Part shown: one piece after another, positions 1 to 11,219 of the stretch
How positions within the stretch are numbered: the stretch's first letter is position 1
Layout of the letters: every line of letters begins with the position of its first letter
Source: Pictodentalium vernedei
Taxonomy: Eukaryota > Mollusca > Scaphopoda > Dentaliida > Dentaliidae
DNA: 64,000 nucleotides
NCBI GenBank assembly: GCA_031216915.1
Contig: CM062293.1
Location: 150,606,285 to 150,670,284 of the forward strand
Reading direction: 5' to 3'
Translations under genes and position numbers: made by a program
Notes under the pieces: model-generated
Seen by the model: the letters and a program-made list of their open reading frames with translations, nothing else
Told to the model about the DNA's origin: nothing
Database searches by the model: none

Positions 1-224
1 TTCTTTTTCATGGTGAGGGGTGAAGGGACTTAATACATTACCACTTTGAATAGAGTACACAGAGAGTAGAGTATAACATGTACTACCAAATGACATGGGC
101 AGTGAAATTTCCACCCAGAAAGCAACAAGAAAGTTTTTTTTATCCTTTCCAACATTGTAAAATAACTAGTAGATGATACTTTCCCCAAAAATTATTGAAT
201 AACACAAAATGTTCTTTTTTACCT

Positions 225-300
225 CAAAAATTAGCTCAAGACCCCTCATTGGAATGAGCTCATTCCATTGAGGGGTCATCAACTATCTTTTTGAGCCATT
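225..300. repeat. Solo PB-A-like central palindrome
   Basis: A near-perfect inverted repeat centred near 259 reads GACCCCTCATTGGAATGAG and its complement, flanked by CTCAAAAA and TTTTTGAG arms. It is the core of the PB-A MITE family seen many times later, in its 'CATAACCCC' subtype. The TTAA termini are not visible here, so this is a fragment or a solo hairpin. Confidence 0.6.
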
Positions 301-1380
301 AATGGAATAAAGTTATAAAATTTGAATGTCTATTTTTGAGAATATCACTGGGCACATATGGTCGTTTCGGTACATGATGGTAAATTGTAGGCCATAAAAA
401 TAGGTGTGTCTCCTGTCACCTGCCAGAAAAAATAAAGTAGGTAGGAATTTGTTGGGGGGTTTTTTATTACTTTTTTTTACCACTTTCCAGCACAGATTCT
501 TGTTCTGGGAAGGTTGTATGCCCCCTGTCCACAAAAATGCTGAATATTTCAATGCAAACAAATATAAACAAAGCGACATAGTTGTGAAAACATAAAATTA
601 TGCTAAAAACCAACACAGGCAAGTGTTGAAATTTCTTTTCAAATGAGACCTCAGTAAAAAGCTTTTGGTTGGGCCCCCACACATAGGGTAGGTTGGCAAA
701 CAGGAAGCACACCTATTTAAAGCAGATAGTGCTTCTTGAAGTCATGAGCTGAGAAGAAACACCCAAAATATTTTCCCTAAGTACTGGATTTGAATACATT
801 TGTAAGATACACATTTATAAGATTTGTTGAACCAGTACATGTATGTATACAAACATCAGGAATAATGATTAAAATAATTTTATGCGAAGGTCCTTGAAAT
901 TTGTTAAAAATTGGCCAGAAAAGTCATGAAGTTTTCTTAGCTCTTGAGTGTGTGAACTATCAACTTACAGTTTATTTTGATTGTTACTGCACATGAAGAA
1001 TTCTACTTCCTCATACTTGAGACCTGAAATATTTATTTACAAATTCAACATAAGTGGTATTGTAATTCACTGCAGGTTTAAAAATATGTTCTTTACTACC
1101 CTACATAATACACTTTGTATTTTGATACTCGAGTCAACTGCAGAATGCACAGTGATTCAGTTACATATACCACCCATGTGACTAGATGAAATAGAGTGTA
1201 CACTATCATTACCATAGCTTAATTAGCTTTGTCTTATAACTCCTTGCTTGCTACTGGTGGATATTCCTACCCAGAACAGATAATCTCTTGCCACTAAAAT
1301 AAGTAAAATTTAAGCACAGTTTTTTCTTCTGCAAATTGTATTGACTTTTTTATTAGCAGTTTTTTGATTCAAATTTTCAT
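301..1380. other. AT-rich stretch without recognisable gene
   Basis: I see no protein, RNA or repeat family here. The short open frames lack codon bias, domains or conserved motifs and read through poly-T and poly-A tracts. It behaves as unannotatable intergenic or intronic DNA. Confidence 0.5.
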
Positions 1381-1383
1381 GAA

Positions 1384-1475
1384 TTTTTCATCAAATCTAG
1401 TCCTGGCTGCTTTATAGTAGCCATGACTAGATTTGTTGGAAAATATTTTTAAAAAGACTAAGCGGGTTAAGAGTT
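1384..1475. repeat. PB-G foldback MITE
   Basis: A hairpin formed by CATCAAATCTAGTCCTGGCT and its complement around 1412, followed by a GGTTAAGAGTTA end. The same hairpin occurs at 18.5 kb, 38.45 kb and 62.5 kb, where the outer sequence CTTAACATGCTGAGTATTTT or its complement is seen. I infer a short non-autonomous DNA transposon with TTAA-like ends; the left end is degraded here. Confidence 0.5.
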
Positions 1476-1479
1476 ACAT

Positions 1480-2010
1480 TTATTGTGTAACTTATTCCCA
1501 CTGTGGTATGAGGTGGAGAACATTAATTATTCCTCCTACCACCAAAGGAGGTTTGGTGAGTATATAGTCAAGTTCTCCACCCATCCCTCCATCCATCTAA
1601 ACATTTTAAATTATAACTGGTGCATCGGTTGTCAAATTTTGATGTCCTTTGGTATGATGATAGACCAACATGAGGGAAATGATATCCAATAATCACTGGT
1701 TTTGTTCACATATTCAAAACAGAGTTATGGCCCTTGTAGGACTTAGAAAAAGAGTAAAATGACAGTTTTGCATTATAACTCTGTCATATGTTGTCAGATT
1801 TTGATGCCCTGTGGTATTACAATAGACCAGCATTGGGGAAATGATATAGTGAAATGAATGTTTGCATTAAAACTCTTGCACCAGTTGATGGATTTTGATG
1901 ACCCTTGGTATTCTGATGGACCAGCTTGGGGGATATGATATCTTCATATTGTTGGCTTCATCCATACATTCCTACCAGAGGTATGGCCCTTGTAGGACTT
2001 GGAAAAATAA
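1480..2010 (+). repeat. Degenerate tandem repeat of Helitron-like type
   Basis: Three imperfect units share ATTTTGATG.CC.TTGGTAT, TAGACCA.CAT.GGG.AAATGATAT and TTATGGCCCTTGTAGGACTT (about 1640, 1800 and 1890). Such units resemble the internal repeats of the Helitron-like elements at 4.2, 49.2 and 53.4 kb in style, not sequence. The open frames crossing it are not conserved between units and are unlikely to be coding. Confidence 0.45.
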
Positions 2011-2017
2011 CAAAATA

Positions 2018-2812
2018 AACTTTTTATGCCCTCCACACGCTCGGTGGCCTTATGTTTTCACCATGTCCATCCATCTGTCCGTCCATCCATCGTCCCTCAT
2101 CAATCCATTAACTTTTGGTTTCCATCCAATATATGAAGAATCGCTTATATGATTAAATCATAATTTTATGAGTTAATTGTGGATGACTAGACAATGCTTC
2201 CTTTTGATTTTGGTCAAGCTAGCCAATTCAATATGGCCACCATGGCACCATTGGCATATGCCATGCTTCACATTGCTCTTGTTACATTATACATGTAACC
2301 TGTTCAAAATGGCATATATGCCAGCTTGAGTAATACCACCACTCCATTGATGAGAATATGCTATTGGTATTGCAGGAGGGGGCATATGCAACGCTTCATG
2401 TTGCGCTATTTTCTTATTACTGAATAAACTTTTTTATGCCCCCCAACCCTCCAGGGCATATTGCATTTTCACCATTTCTGTCCATCCATCATCCATCCGT
2501 TAACTTTTAGTTTCCATCCTATAACTAAAGATCTGGTTATAGGATCAAATCATAAGTTTACAGGTCACTTGTGAATGACAAGACAATGTTTCCTTTCGAT
2601 TTTAGCCCAATTCAATATGGCCACCATGGCACCGTTGGGGGCATATGCCACATTTTGCGTTGCTCTTGTTACATTTTACATGTAACTTGTTCAAAATCGC
2701 AGATATGCCAACTTGAGGAATACCACCACTCCAGTGATGAGAATATGCTATTAGTTTTGCAGGAGGTGGCATATACAATGCTCTGTGTTGTGCTATTTTC
2801 CTGATACTGATG
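2018..2812 (+). repeat. Two diverged ~400-bp tandem repeat units
   Basis: Unit 1 (2018-2425) and unit 2 (2426-2812) each begin AAACTTTTTATGCCC, continue through a CCATCCATC tract and TTAACTTTT.GTTTCCATCC, then share CAATATGGCCACCATGGCAC, CTTGTTACATT.TACATGTAA and ATACCACCACTCCA, and end in a TGCTATTTTC.T motif. The opening ATGCCC...GGGCATAT and the CCGTCCATC tract are typical of non-autonomous Helitron-like repeats of marine invertebrates (inference). No coding potential is supported. Confidence 0.55.
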
Positions 2813-2941
2813 TATTTCCAGTTTTATTTGATAATACCACAGAATGGATGAGGACCAAATCTGATTTTCACAGAATTTGAGACTGATTCCCTGAGTGGAA
2901 ACTTCACAACAAAGGTAATCCACTATCCAATACTGCTCATG

Positions 2942-3203
2942 TACAGTACGTGGAGAATGTACTATCACTAAATCACCTGCTGTGTGGAGATTCCACCCAA
3001 GCAATAATTGCAAATTTGTTACAAAGCATAAACAGCACAAGCAAAGTTTCAGCCAATGGACCTCCGGGTTTGACCCGGAGGTCCATTGGCTGAAACATTG
3101 CTTGTTTTTTTTGTCGATATGTACAAAATTTGAAAGTTATAGCTTGGGTGATAACTCCACTCCGTGGGTGATTTAGTTACAATCCACTCTCCACGTACCG
3201 TAC
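2942..3203. mobile_element. TcM-F MITE, full length
   Basis: Terminal inverted repeats TACAGTACGTGGAGA and its complement enclose a 262-bp element whose centre is a ~49-bp perfect-arm hairpin around CAATGGACCTCCGGGT. Ends begin with CAGT next to TA, as in Tc1/mariner-type MITEs. Inner arms also pair (GTGGAGATTCCACCCAAGC against its partner). Other copies lie at 14.4, 37.7, 39.2, 50.4 and 51.5 kb. No transposase is encoded. Confidence 0.7.
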
Positions 3204-3249
3204 CTAACTCTCCCCCATACACACAGTATCAAAAATTTTGAATTTTAAT

Positions 3250-3510
3250 TTAACCCTTTACCTACATATAACATGAAAAGCAGATGACACTTGCAAATAA
3301 AATTCTTGAATAACTAATTTTTTTCATTTCTTTTGTCTCAAAAACATAGATTATGACCCCTCATTGGAACGAGCTTGATCAGCTCGTTCCAAAGAGGGGT
3401 CATAACCTATGTTTTTGAGACAAAAAAATGAAAAAAATAATAAAAATTAATTGGCGATATTTGTGAATAGTGCTGGCCGTTTTTGGCCATTACATTGGGT
3501 AAAGGGTTAA
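3250..3510. mobile_element. PB-A MITE, full length
   Basis: The element starts TTAACCCTTTACC and ends GGGTAAAGGGTTAA with a central palindrome built on ATGACCCCTCATTGGAACGA. TTAA at both ends plus CCCTTT termini match the piggyBac pattern (TTAA target duplication, CCCTTW ends). Length 261 bp, no ORF, so non-autonomous. Its right TTAA (3507-3510) is shared with the next PB-A-like copy. Confidence 0.7.
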
Positions 3511-3708
3511 TTCTCTCAAACTTCTTCAACATATTTCAACAGAAGCATATCATGTGACCCTCCATTGGAACAAGCTCCATGAGCTCATTTCAATGAGGGG
3601 TCACATAATATGGTCTTCTTGGAAATTTATGAAAAAGAATTCTTATTTAAGTGCTCAATTTGTAAATTATTCATACAGATACTGCCAATTCATTTGGAAA
3701 AGGGTTAA
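3507..3708. mobile_element. PB-A MITE, degraded left end
   Basis: Shares the TTAA at 3507-3510 with its neighbour and ends AAAGGGTTAA at 3708. The core is the CATATCATGTGACC subtype with an imperfect palindrome (GACCCTCCATTGGAACA against CATTTCAATGAGGGGTC). The CCCTTTACC start is lost. Confidence 0.6.
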
Positions 3709-3970
3709 GCAGCATGATGCAGCCACCACAATACAAAACATTGCCTTTCAGTTTTTATTATTCTTGATTTTTTTATTTTACTTTATTTTTTTAAACTTCA
3801 ACAAAGCCATATCATTTTGCACCTCATTGGAATGAGCTCAGTGAATTTGGTTCAGTGAGGTATCACATGATATGAGTTTGCTAGAATTTTTTGATAAATA
3901 ATTTTCTTGCAACTGCTCAATTTGTAAATTATGTGGATGGATGTGGTTGATTCATTGGGTGAAGGCTAAT
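3705..3970. mobile_element. PB-A MITE, decayed third tandem copy
   Basis: Contains CCATATCATTTTGCACCTCATTGGAATGAG and the partner arm, then ATTCATTGGGTGAAGGCTAAT in place of the TTAA end. It continues the head-to-tail run of PB-A copies from 3250. Confidence 0.5.
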
Positions 3971-4019
3971 ACAACATTGCCTTTTAATTTTTATTATGTT
4001 TAATTTTTCTTCCCAAATA

Positions 4020-4200
4020 TACCTTCATGTAATATAGTATGTTGACAGTGGATTACCACAAAAACACCCTTGGATTGAAGTTTCCATTTGGACAAAAACT
4101 CCTTGTTTGTGAGAAGGCATGAGAAGGAAAAACAAAGTTTCAACCAATGGGACTCTGGAATGAAGCTCATTCCATTGAGGAGTAATAACCCATATTTTAT
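4020..4200. mobile_element. Rearranged TcM-F fragment
   Basis: AGTGGATTACCAC, AGTTTCCATTTGGACAAAAAC and AAAGTTTCAACCAATGG match TcM-F arms. The hairpin is then replaced by ATTCCATTGAGGAGTAATAACC, a PB-A-like arm, so the piece is a chimera or a nested remnant. Confidence 0.4.
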
Positions 4201-4226
4201 TTTGGAAGAAGAAAGGAAACATTTTT

Positions 4227-6040
4227 AGCTCAACTTTGGCGAAGTCAAATTTGAGCTTATGCCATGGCCAGTCGTCGTCTGTTCGTCAACAATTCAATAT
4301 GGCTCGGGCTAGAGGCCGTATTTATGAACCGATCTTTACGAAACTTCTTGGGTACCTTTGTTATGACCATGGGACGAGAACGAGTGTTTTTGGGTCCGAT
4401 CCAAAATTCAGGTTGGCCGCTGGCGGCCATTTTGTACAGACTTAAGTGAAATCAGATTTTTACGCAGAACTTCCATATGAAAGCGCTGATTTGAGTAATT
4501 TTTTGTATGAATGTTTAGTACCATGGGATACATCACATATAATACGGGTTTTTTTCTCGTACGTAAATTATGCAAATTAGACTAACTTTGATTTAAATTG
4601 TGTTACTTTCAGCACTGTAAGTGCAGATGCCAATACGGCTCGGGCTAGAGGCTGTATTTATAAACCGATCTTTACAAAACTTCTTGAGTACCTTTGGTAT
4701 CACCGTGGGACGAGAACGAGTATTTTTGGGTGCGGTCCGAAATTCAAGATGGCCGATGGCAGCCATTTTGTATAAAATTAGGTGCAATCAGATTTTTGCA
4801 CAGAACTTCCATATGAAAGCGCTGATTTGAAAAAAAATTTGTGTGAATGTTTAGTACCATGGGATACATCACATATAATATGGGTTTTTCTCTCGTGCAG
4901 AAATTATGCAAATTAGATGAACTTTGATTTTTTCAGTGCTACTTACACACAGTAAGTACACATGTCAATACGGCTTGGGCTAGAGGCTGTATTTATCAAC
5001 CGATCTTCACGAAACTTCTTGGGTACCTCTGTTATCACCTTGGGACGAGAACAAGTGTTTCTGAGTGCGGTCCAAAATTCAAGATGGCTGCCTGTGGCCA
5101 TTTTGTACCGAAATTAGGTCTAATCAGTTTTTTTGTACGCAACTTCTATACGGCTCAGGCTAGAGGCCTTATTTATGAACCAATCTTTACGAAACTTCTT
5201 GGGTACCTTTGTTAACACCGTGGGATGAGAACGGGTGTTTTGGGGTGTGGTCCGAAATTCAAGATGGCCACCAGCAGCCATTTTGTACCAAAATTAGTGC
5301 AATCAGTCTTTTGTACAGAACTTCTGTATGAAAGTTCTGATTTGAATAAATTTTTGTATGAATGTTTAGTAAAATGGAATACATCACATACAGTACGAGT
5401 TTTTTTCTCGTGAAGAAATTATGCAAATTAGATGAATTTTGATTTATTTAGTGCTACTTATACACTGTAAGTGCACATGTCAATACGGCTTGGGCTAGAG
5501 GCTGTATTTATCAACCGATCTTCACGAAACTTCTTGGGTACCTTTGTTTTCACCTTGGGACGAGAACGAGTGTTTCTGAGTGCGGTCCAAAATTCAAGAT
5601 GGCTGCCAGTGGCCATTTTGTACCGAAATTAGGTCCAATCAGTTTTTTGTCGCAACTTCTATACAGCTCGTATTTATGAACTGATCTTCACGAAACTTCT
5701 TGGGTACCTTTGTGTTCACCTTGGGACAGGAATGAGTGTGTTTTGGGGTGCCTTTGTTATCACTGTGCTATGAGAACAAATATTTTGGGGTTCAGTCAGA
5801 CCCACTCTGGGACTCAAAGATTTCTTTTCTAGTTTAGCTTCTGACTGTCACCCACCTTTACAATACTTTACCTATACATTTGTTACAGGCTACAGTCAGT
5901 ATTTATGTACAGACCATTACAATACTTTATATGTACCTTTGTTATCAGGTCATTACCTAGATGTTTGTCATTGCTGTGTCACATACTATACATGTACATG
6001 TCTTGACAAGTTGAGCTACAGTGTCATTGACACTTTCATT
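4227..6040 (+). mobile_element. Helitron-like non-autonomous element 1 with 335/180-bp units
   Basis: Begins with the hairpin AGCTCAACTTTGGCGAAGTC...TTGAGCT and a GTCGTCTGTTCGTC tract, a start seen in many invertebrate Helitron-like repeats. The unit beginning GGCTCGGGCTAGAGGC recurs at about 4301, 4637, 4972, 5152, 5487 and 5665, giving spacings of ~336, 335, 180, 335 and 178 bp. It closes with CAGTCAGACCCACTCTGGG, TCATTACCTAGATGTTTGTC and ATTGACACTTTCATT. The same start, units and end form the element at 46.5 kb. Short frames reading ARGRIYEPIFTKLLGYLCY are by-products of the repeat, since stops and frameshifts fall between units and neither copy has a continuous frame. Confidence 0.65.
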
Positions 6041-6087
6041 AGTTATTTAAAAAAAAATGTCATCTTCTAGTCGTGTTAGGTATCGGA

Positions 6088-6275
6088 TTAACCCTTTACC
6101 TAATACAGATGATATCAGAATTTGTTATTTTAATTTTTTTTTTTTTTTTAATTTCAGCGAATCCATATCATGTGACCCCTTCATTAGAAAAAAGCTCAAA
6201 TAGTCACATGATAAGGTTTTCCAGAAATTTTTTGAAAAATAAATTATTTTCAACTGCTCAGATTGTAAATTACAG
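6088..6275. mobile_element. PB-A MITE truncated by TcM-D
   Basis: Starts TTAACCCTTTACCTAATACAG and reaches CCATATCATGTGACCCCTTC, but the palindrome is mostly deleted and the right end is cut where the TcM-D element begins at 6276. Confidence 0.55.
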
Positions 6276-6510
6276 TACAGTAGACATGGACTGGTCGTAA
6301 TTCAGGCATGGACAGTGATATCCACGCATGCGTTTACCTGGTAATCAAAATCATCAGCAGCAAAATTTTAATTAATGAAGCACCTGGTGCTTCATTAATT
6401 AAATTTTTGATGATTATTCCTATAATTAGTGTTTGGAATCTAATATTATTGCGTTCATGGAAATATTGCCCACCCATTGAAAGTGACCAGTTCACAGTGG
6501 AAGTATTGTA
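6276..6510. mobile_element. TcM-D MITE, full length
   Basis: Ends TACAGTAGACATGGACTGG and (degenerate) AGTGACCAGTTCACAG...TATTGTA. The centre is a palindrome of TTAATTAATGAAGCACC and its complement around 6387. TA plus CAGT ends suggest the Tc1/mariner group. Other copies are at 44.4, 52.7 and 56.3 kb. No transposase. Confidence 0.6.
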
Positions 6511-7319
6511 CATGTGCAGACTTGGTAAAGGGCAGGCCTTTAGATTACTCCAATTTCACACCGTTTACAGGTGTGCCCAAATTAGAGAAGATATGAAGAC
6601 TTCAAGAAAAATATAAAAATTCTCTGTGTCTCTTCTACATTTGAGAATAACTTCCATCGTAATATGACCAAGAAACACAAAGAAAGTCTTGACAATAAAA
6701 CATACATGTAACAGGATAAAACTGTTATTCCTGGTTTTAATGTGCCCAAATTAGGGCAAAATGGTGTGCCCAAAATAAATGAATTTAAAGGGCTGGTAAA
6801 GAGATAACTCTTTGGTTATTTGACTTGTTTCCTTCTAGTATCTTCAGCATGTCATAATAATGCATGGTGTATTTCAGTTGTGCAATTACATATATTTTTA
6901 GAATCACAGTTGTTTGCTTTATATGTAGATGATCTTGGGCAAGGTGTAAGCTTTATCAAGAAAGAATTTATGTTTTTATAGTTCATATTTTACACATACA
7001 CATATATACATGTAAACCATAAGTCACAGCATGGGAGTGGTGAAATACTTTTTGCTGGGCGTTGTTTTTTATGTGATAAATGAAATTATTGCCCTTAATG
7101 GCTGACAGTAAGCATTTTTAAATTACTCATTAACTGCATTTAATTAGCAAAATGCACTAATTAGTAATTGATCATACATGTACAAATCTACGTCATCATG
7201 TACTTTGATGTGGCTTGAAATTGTAATGATTTATTGCTCATGCTTGTAAAACTCTTTGGTTTGAAATTAGTTTTTAAAAATTTATTTTAACCTCCATGTA
7301 CTCTGATGTGAAAATATCA
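6511..7319. other. No feature recognised
   Basis: AT-rich sequence with ACATGTA words and a possible weak repeat GTGTGCCCAAATTAG (near 6573 and 6740). No domain, tRNA or repeat end is evident. Confidence 0.4.
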
Positions 7320-7329
7320 AAATTCCAGC

Positions 7330-8580
7330 TCCCTATGGAGCCTTCCTGTTGCCTCCAGCGAGGCTACTAGTGGTTTCCAGTCATCCCCCGCGGCACCGCC
7401 TCTCGGGATCAGAAGCAGGCTGTTTTCTGATCTTTCTGGTGTGACTACACCACAGGAGGAATTGGCTGGTCTGCCCATGATGGGCTAAATGTTTTCCAAC
7501 TCCGAGGATGGGTCAGACATACCTGACGTCTAGAGCCAACAGTCTTCTGACTTGGAGGCAGCTCTTGACTTTGTGTTTCAGTTCCTTCCAGATCTCAAAC
7601 CGTCAAACCAGCCGACGTTGTCAGCCAGGCCATGATCATCGGTCACGCACCTACAGCCTATGGAGCAACCTGCTTCTGGGCACCTTCGACCGTGTCATTC
7701 GGTACAGGTGGATGAAGCCTTTGTAACTTTGGACTCTAAGCTGAGTTCCAAGGCTATGAAGACTTCGTTCTTCACCAGGGCTGGTACCTTTTGACCTCCA
7801 GTGCATTATTGTTCCTACGATTCCGCCAATCCGTCAGTCTGCCAGACTTTGACGGTCTTGGATCAGGACTCCTCCTCCCTCGGGCTTTCCATGCCCAAGT
7901 CAGCCGTTATTCCTATGGTGACTCTGGAGTCCTTGTTGGGCTTATCGAGAGAGATGCTGGGCATGCTTTCTCTCTCGGATCACGTCGTCTCTGCTTTGGC
8001 TACTTATCTGCCTCAAGATGAATTTGATGAAGTACAGGCTCCTTTGCATGTGATTTCCAAGGCGCTCATGCATCTTACTCACACGCATGACTCTGTAACA
8101 TGGCTAAGTTAAACTTGGAATTACATGTAGTTCGCTGGGATGCTGTAGTGGACACAAGCCGTTCCCTTCCTGAGGGGCAGCAAGCTGCTAATTGATACTG
8201 GTTCTTTGGTGGGTCCACGACTACTCCATGGTCCGGGATGAGGTCCTGCATCATTCCAAAGATCAGCTGCTGCTTTGCCAGCTTGATCAGCCTTCTGTTG
8301 GAGTCAGGGGCTGTTCTCAGCCTAACAATCGCCCTTGTGCTTCCTCTGCGAAGCCAAGGGCTGATCCTCCCGCCACCGCTTCTACTTCTTACTCACATGG
8401 TAAGGGTAAGCGTTGGCAGACCAGAGGGGGGACTAAGGATCATTCATCTGGTAGAGGAGGTGGTTTCTCTCACGGGCCTCTCCAGGGCTCGAAATGAAGG
8501 TCCTCACCTCTATTCGGCCCAGGCTGGAGGAAGGATATCACAGTTTACAGACCATTGGGCCATAATCACAGCCGATCAAA
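7330..8580 (+). pseudogene. DIRS-like retroelement Gag region and start of Pol, degraded
   Basis: Base composition rises sharply relative to the flanks and codons are coherent over three frames. The frame at 7801-8112 contains MPKSAVIPMVTLESLLGLS and a long hydrophobic-helical stretch; the frame at 8192-8497 ends with a basic Gly-rich tail (SYSHGKGKRWQTRGG, RGGGFSHGPLQGSK) typical of nucleic-acid-binding Gag ends in DIRS-type elements. In the frame at 8238-8600, GGRISQFTDHWAIITADQ resembles the block that opens the DIRS reverse-transcriptase region. At least two frameshifts and several stops make it non-functional. The family is inferred from this layout and from the recombinase that follows. 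Confidence 0.5.
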
Positions 8581-8583
8581 CCT

Positions 8584-9225
8584 TTGACCCAGGTGGATAA
8601 GCATTTTCTCACATACAAGAGAGCTTTTCTGATGGCTTTTGCCACAGCCAGACGGGTTAGTGAGCTTCACGCCCTCTCGGTTGATCCGGCCTTTTTGAGG
8701 AGCTGTCCCAACAGTGTTACTTTTACCACTGATTGCTCCTTTCTGGCCAAGAATCAGATACCAGAAACAACTCCACCTCCTATCTGTGTCAGGGCTCTTC
8801 CTTCTGCTGAGGGTAATCGCCCTTTTCTCTGTGCGGTTCGTGCTCTTCACATTTATCTCAACTGGATGCAGTTCATTAGGGAAGGCAGGAAACGATTCTT
8901 TCTTTCTCTAATTCCTGGTCGACAGAAGATATCTTCTCAATCCATTTCTTGATGGATTTGTCTTGCTATTCGCATGGCCTAGGCTTGTCTTGCAACTGAC
9001 AGTTGTATTACCAATCGTATTTCAGCCCATGAGGTGCGTGCCTTGTCTACCTCCTGGGCTTATGCTAACTCTATCAAGTTGTCAGATGTTATGCAGGCAG
9101 TCTACTGGAGAAATGCTTCTACTTTCTCCACCTTCTATCTGCATCAGTTGCAGGAGCTGTCTGAGGACCTTTTTTCTTTGGGCCCTCTTTCTTCTGCTCA
9201 GGCTGTTGTCTACCGTAGCCAGTAG
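8584..9225 (+). pseudogene. Tyrosine recombinase of a DIRS-like element, two in-frame stops
   Basis: One frame runs from 8584 to the stop at 9223-9225. It carries the tyrosine-recombinase signature: first Arg in ATARRVSELHAL (8641-8676), the H-x-x-R pair in SAHEVRALSTSWA (His codon 9028, Arg codon 9037) and the nucleophile Tyr in TFSTFYLHQL (codon 9136). The blocks FLMAFATARRVSELHALS and CAVRALHIYL are characteristic of DIRS/Ngaro-type recombinases, which integrate the element DNA without a target duplication. Stops at 8950-8952 (TGA) and 8980-8982 (TAG) interrupt it. It follows the first block of Pol almost directly, so the RT, RNase H and methyltransferase regions have been deleted. A host origin is unlikely. 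Confidence 0.65.
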
Positions 9226-9439
9226 GCTTCTTCAAGGTCAGTTCCAGCCCTGTGCTGTTTTACTGTCCTTTTTGTCTGTGCATCATGCAGAGCCATACGC
9301 CTCATCTCTCATTGTCTTTTACTAATGTTTGTGATGCTATGGTTTGCTAGGCCTAGGGAACTCTTCTTCTGAACATGGTTCCAGTGCAGTCGGATTATGT
9401 GGGGGTTGGTTATGTGATTCCCTCCTCCTATTGTCTATT

Positions 9440-9900
9440 CTGCCTGTAGTAAACAGTTGTAGGGTAGGTTCATAAAAAATTTAAATTTTATAGTAAATTT
9501 CCTTTCTTATTATACCTACCACAATTGTTTACATGGAGGCCCTTCCGTCTTATTCGTGTAAGAATCCTTTTCTCCCCGCTGCACATAACTCCAATGTTGG
9601 CAGATTCAAAAGAATGAGTCATTAGTTACACAACTGCACACTGGTACCAGAAGCTGTGGATCTGTACTAGGAGAGGAACATCCCCTACTAAGTGTGCGCC
9701 GGTAGCACTCGACCCAGTCTTGGCTTATTTTTTCTTGATGCTTATGCACCACTTGTCTTTCCCAAATTGCTTGGGATAGATCAAAATAGAGAGTATATTT
9801 TCCGAGTTAGGGACTTCCGCTGTAGTGCAAGCCTGTAGTAATCAATTCAGTTGTGGTAGGTACAATTAGAAAGGAAATTTACTATAAAATTTAAATATCT
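9440..9900. repeat. Terminal repeat region of the DIRS-like remnant
   Basis: An inverted pair of ~50 bp, TTTATAGTAAATTTCCTTTC at 9487 and its complement at 9868-9893, encloses about 320 bp. The motif TGCCTGTAGTAA.CA.TTGT..GGTAGG also recurs directly at 9441 and 9829. Mixed inverted and direct repeats 3' of a tyrosine recombinase are what DIRS/Ngaro termini look like. A separate foldback MITE is the alternative. Confidence 0.4.
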
Positions 9901-10720
9901 TGCAACAAAACAATTTTATACATTTTTTTATGTAGGTGAGCAGATGACAAGCTAATGCAGACAGCAGTATAAAGCCAATGATTACAGTGGCTTTCAGCAC
10001 TTTTCAATAATGGAGTGGTAGTGTCGTCTTGAACTCACCCAGTTATAGTTTCAAGGTGTGATTTATGTGCATTCTGGCTACATCTGTATTTTATGAACAG
10101 ATTCTTGGTATTGTTGTGCTATATGCTGGTTAATAGAAGTTTCTTTGATTATTGTCTGTTGTTTCTGATCAATTACCTATTGAGTCTAATGTAATGCTAA
10201 GAGCATTGTCTTGTAGAAAAAAATTCTGATTGATTTTCTTCTTCCACTTTACCCATGCAGCATACCCATACATATACATCCTAATATATATTTGCCACAC
10301 AACATTTCACCTGTCTTCACATGTCTAATGCATATTATAAAGACACTGAATTTAATTGATCAGGGAAGAGAACAACTTTTTGTGCATTTTGCAATAACCA
10401 GGTTTAAGAAAATGTTTTGCAGCATTAGAGTAGTCCTACATACTTGTATAACATTGCCTCTCATTATTGGAGTATCAGTTGTCTAGGTATATGTGAATAT
10501 ACTGGAAGATAAAATATTCCCGTGTTTGAGTTGGAATTTCTCGTTTGGTGAATCTGTTACTGTATTCAGTCTTGGATATCATGGTCCCTTCATGAAGGGT
10601 AAGTTACCTTGAATCCCAAGTGGACTTATTTTATAATTCATAATGCATTTTTTTCTTCAAGGGCACAATACAAATGACATAGGACCTTTTGATTACACAT
10701 TTTATGTGCTAACCAATTCC
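9901..10720. other. No gene; one repeat-like fragment
   Basis: At 9935-10050, GATGACAAGCTAATGCAGAC, AAAGCCA..GATTACAGTGGC and TCAGCACTTTTCAATAATGG resemble 13,960-14,060 (also AGTGGCTTTCAGCAC), so this is probably an old PB-E-type fragment. The rest is featureless. Confidence 0.35.
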
Positions 10721-10860
10721 ATGCAGGGAACCCCCAAAAATAGTTCATTGTACTGTGGTAAATAAGTTCTGTGTAGTGGTAAAGTAGTACAGTAACCAAT
10801 GCCTTGGGTGGGAGCAGATGCTTAAGTAGACTAAATGAAGTGGGTGGGGGGTTAAAATAT
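10721..10860 (+). mobile_element. SINE-N fragment
   Basis: Matches the SINE-N body (GGGAACCCC, TACTGTGGTAAA.AAG.TCTGT, GTAA.CAATGCCTTGGGTGGG) found in better form at 15.9 and 31.6 kb. The tail is missing. Confidence 0.45.
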
Positions 10861-11219
10861 TGTTCTGCAGCCAATTGCAACAGAACATAGTTTTCCCCCA
10901 CATTTCAACTCTTGCTGGATTAAAAATGAAGGTTTAGAGTCCTCCCTGGGGAAGAAAATTAACTTTTTATGCCAATTAGTCCAACCTGAGTGCTTTTTGA
11001 AGGTTCAAGTATGCAGAAAGTGAAAGAATAACTAAGGCAAAATGACCCAATAAATATCAGGGGGAGAGTACATAAAAGTGCTTTAGGGATTTTGTGCCGA
11101 ATGTATATTAGGCTGACATTTTTCAGAAAAAAGGTGTGGGGAGGGGGTAGGGGGTTTTGGTGGGGGACCTCTAAAGTGAACAGTATGAATATAAATGATT
11201 GGCTTAACTTGATTTTATG
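10861..11219. other. No feature recognised
   Basis: Contains a G-rich run (GGTGTGGGGAGGGGGTAGGG near 11,131) but no gene or repeat end that I can support. Confidence 0.35.

Noticed and set aside
4236..5413. Repeated short open frames reading ARGRIYEPIFTKLLGYLCY as a protein family
   Set aside because: They recur with each 335/180-bp repeat unit, are never continuous, and appear in different frames in both elements; they are a by-product of the repeat.
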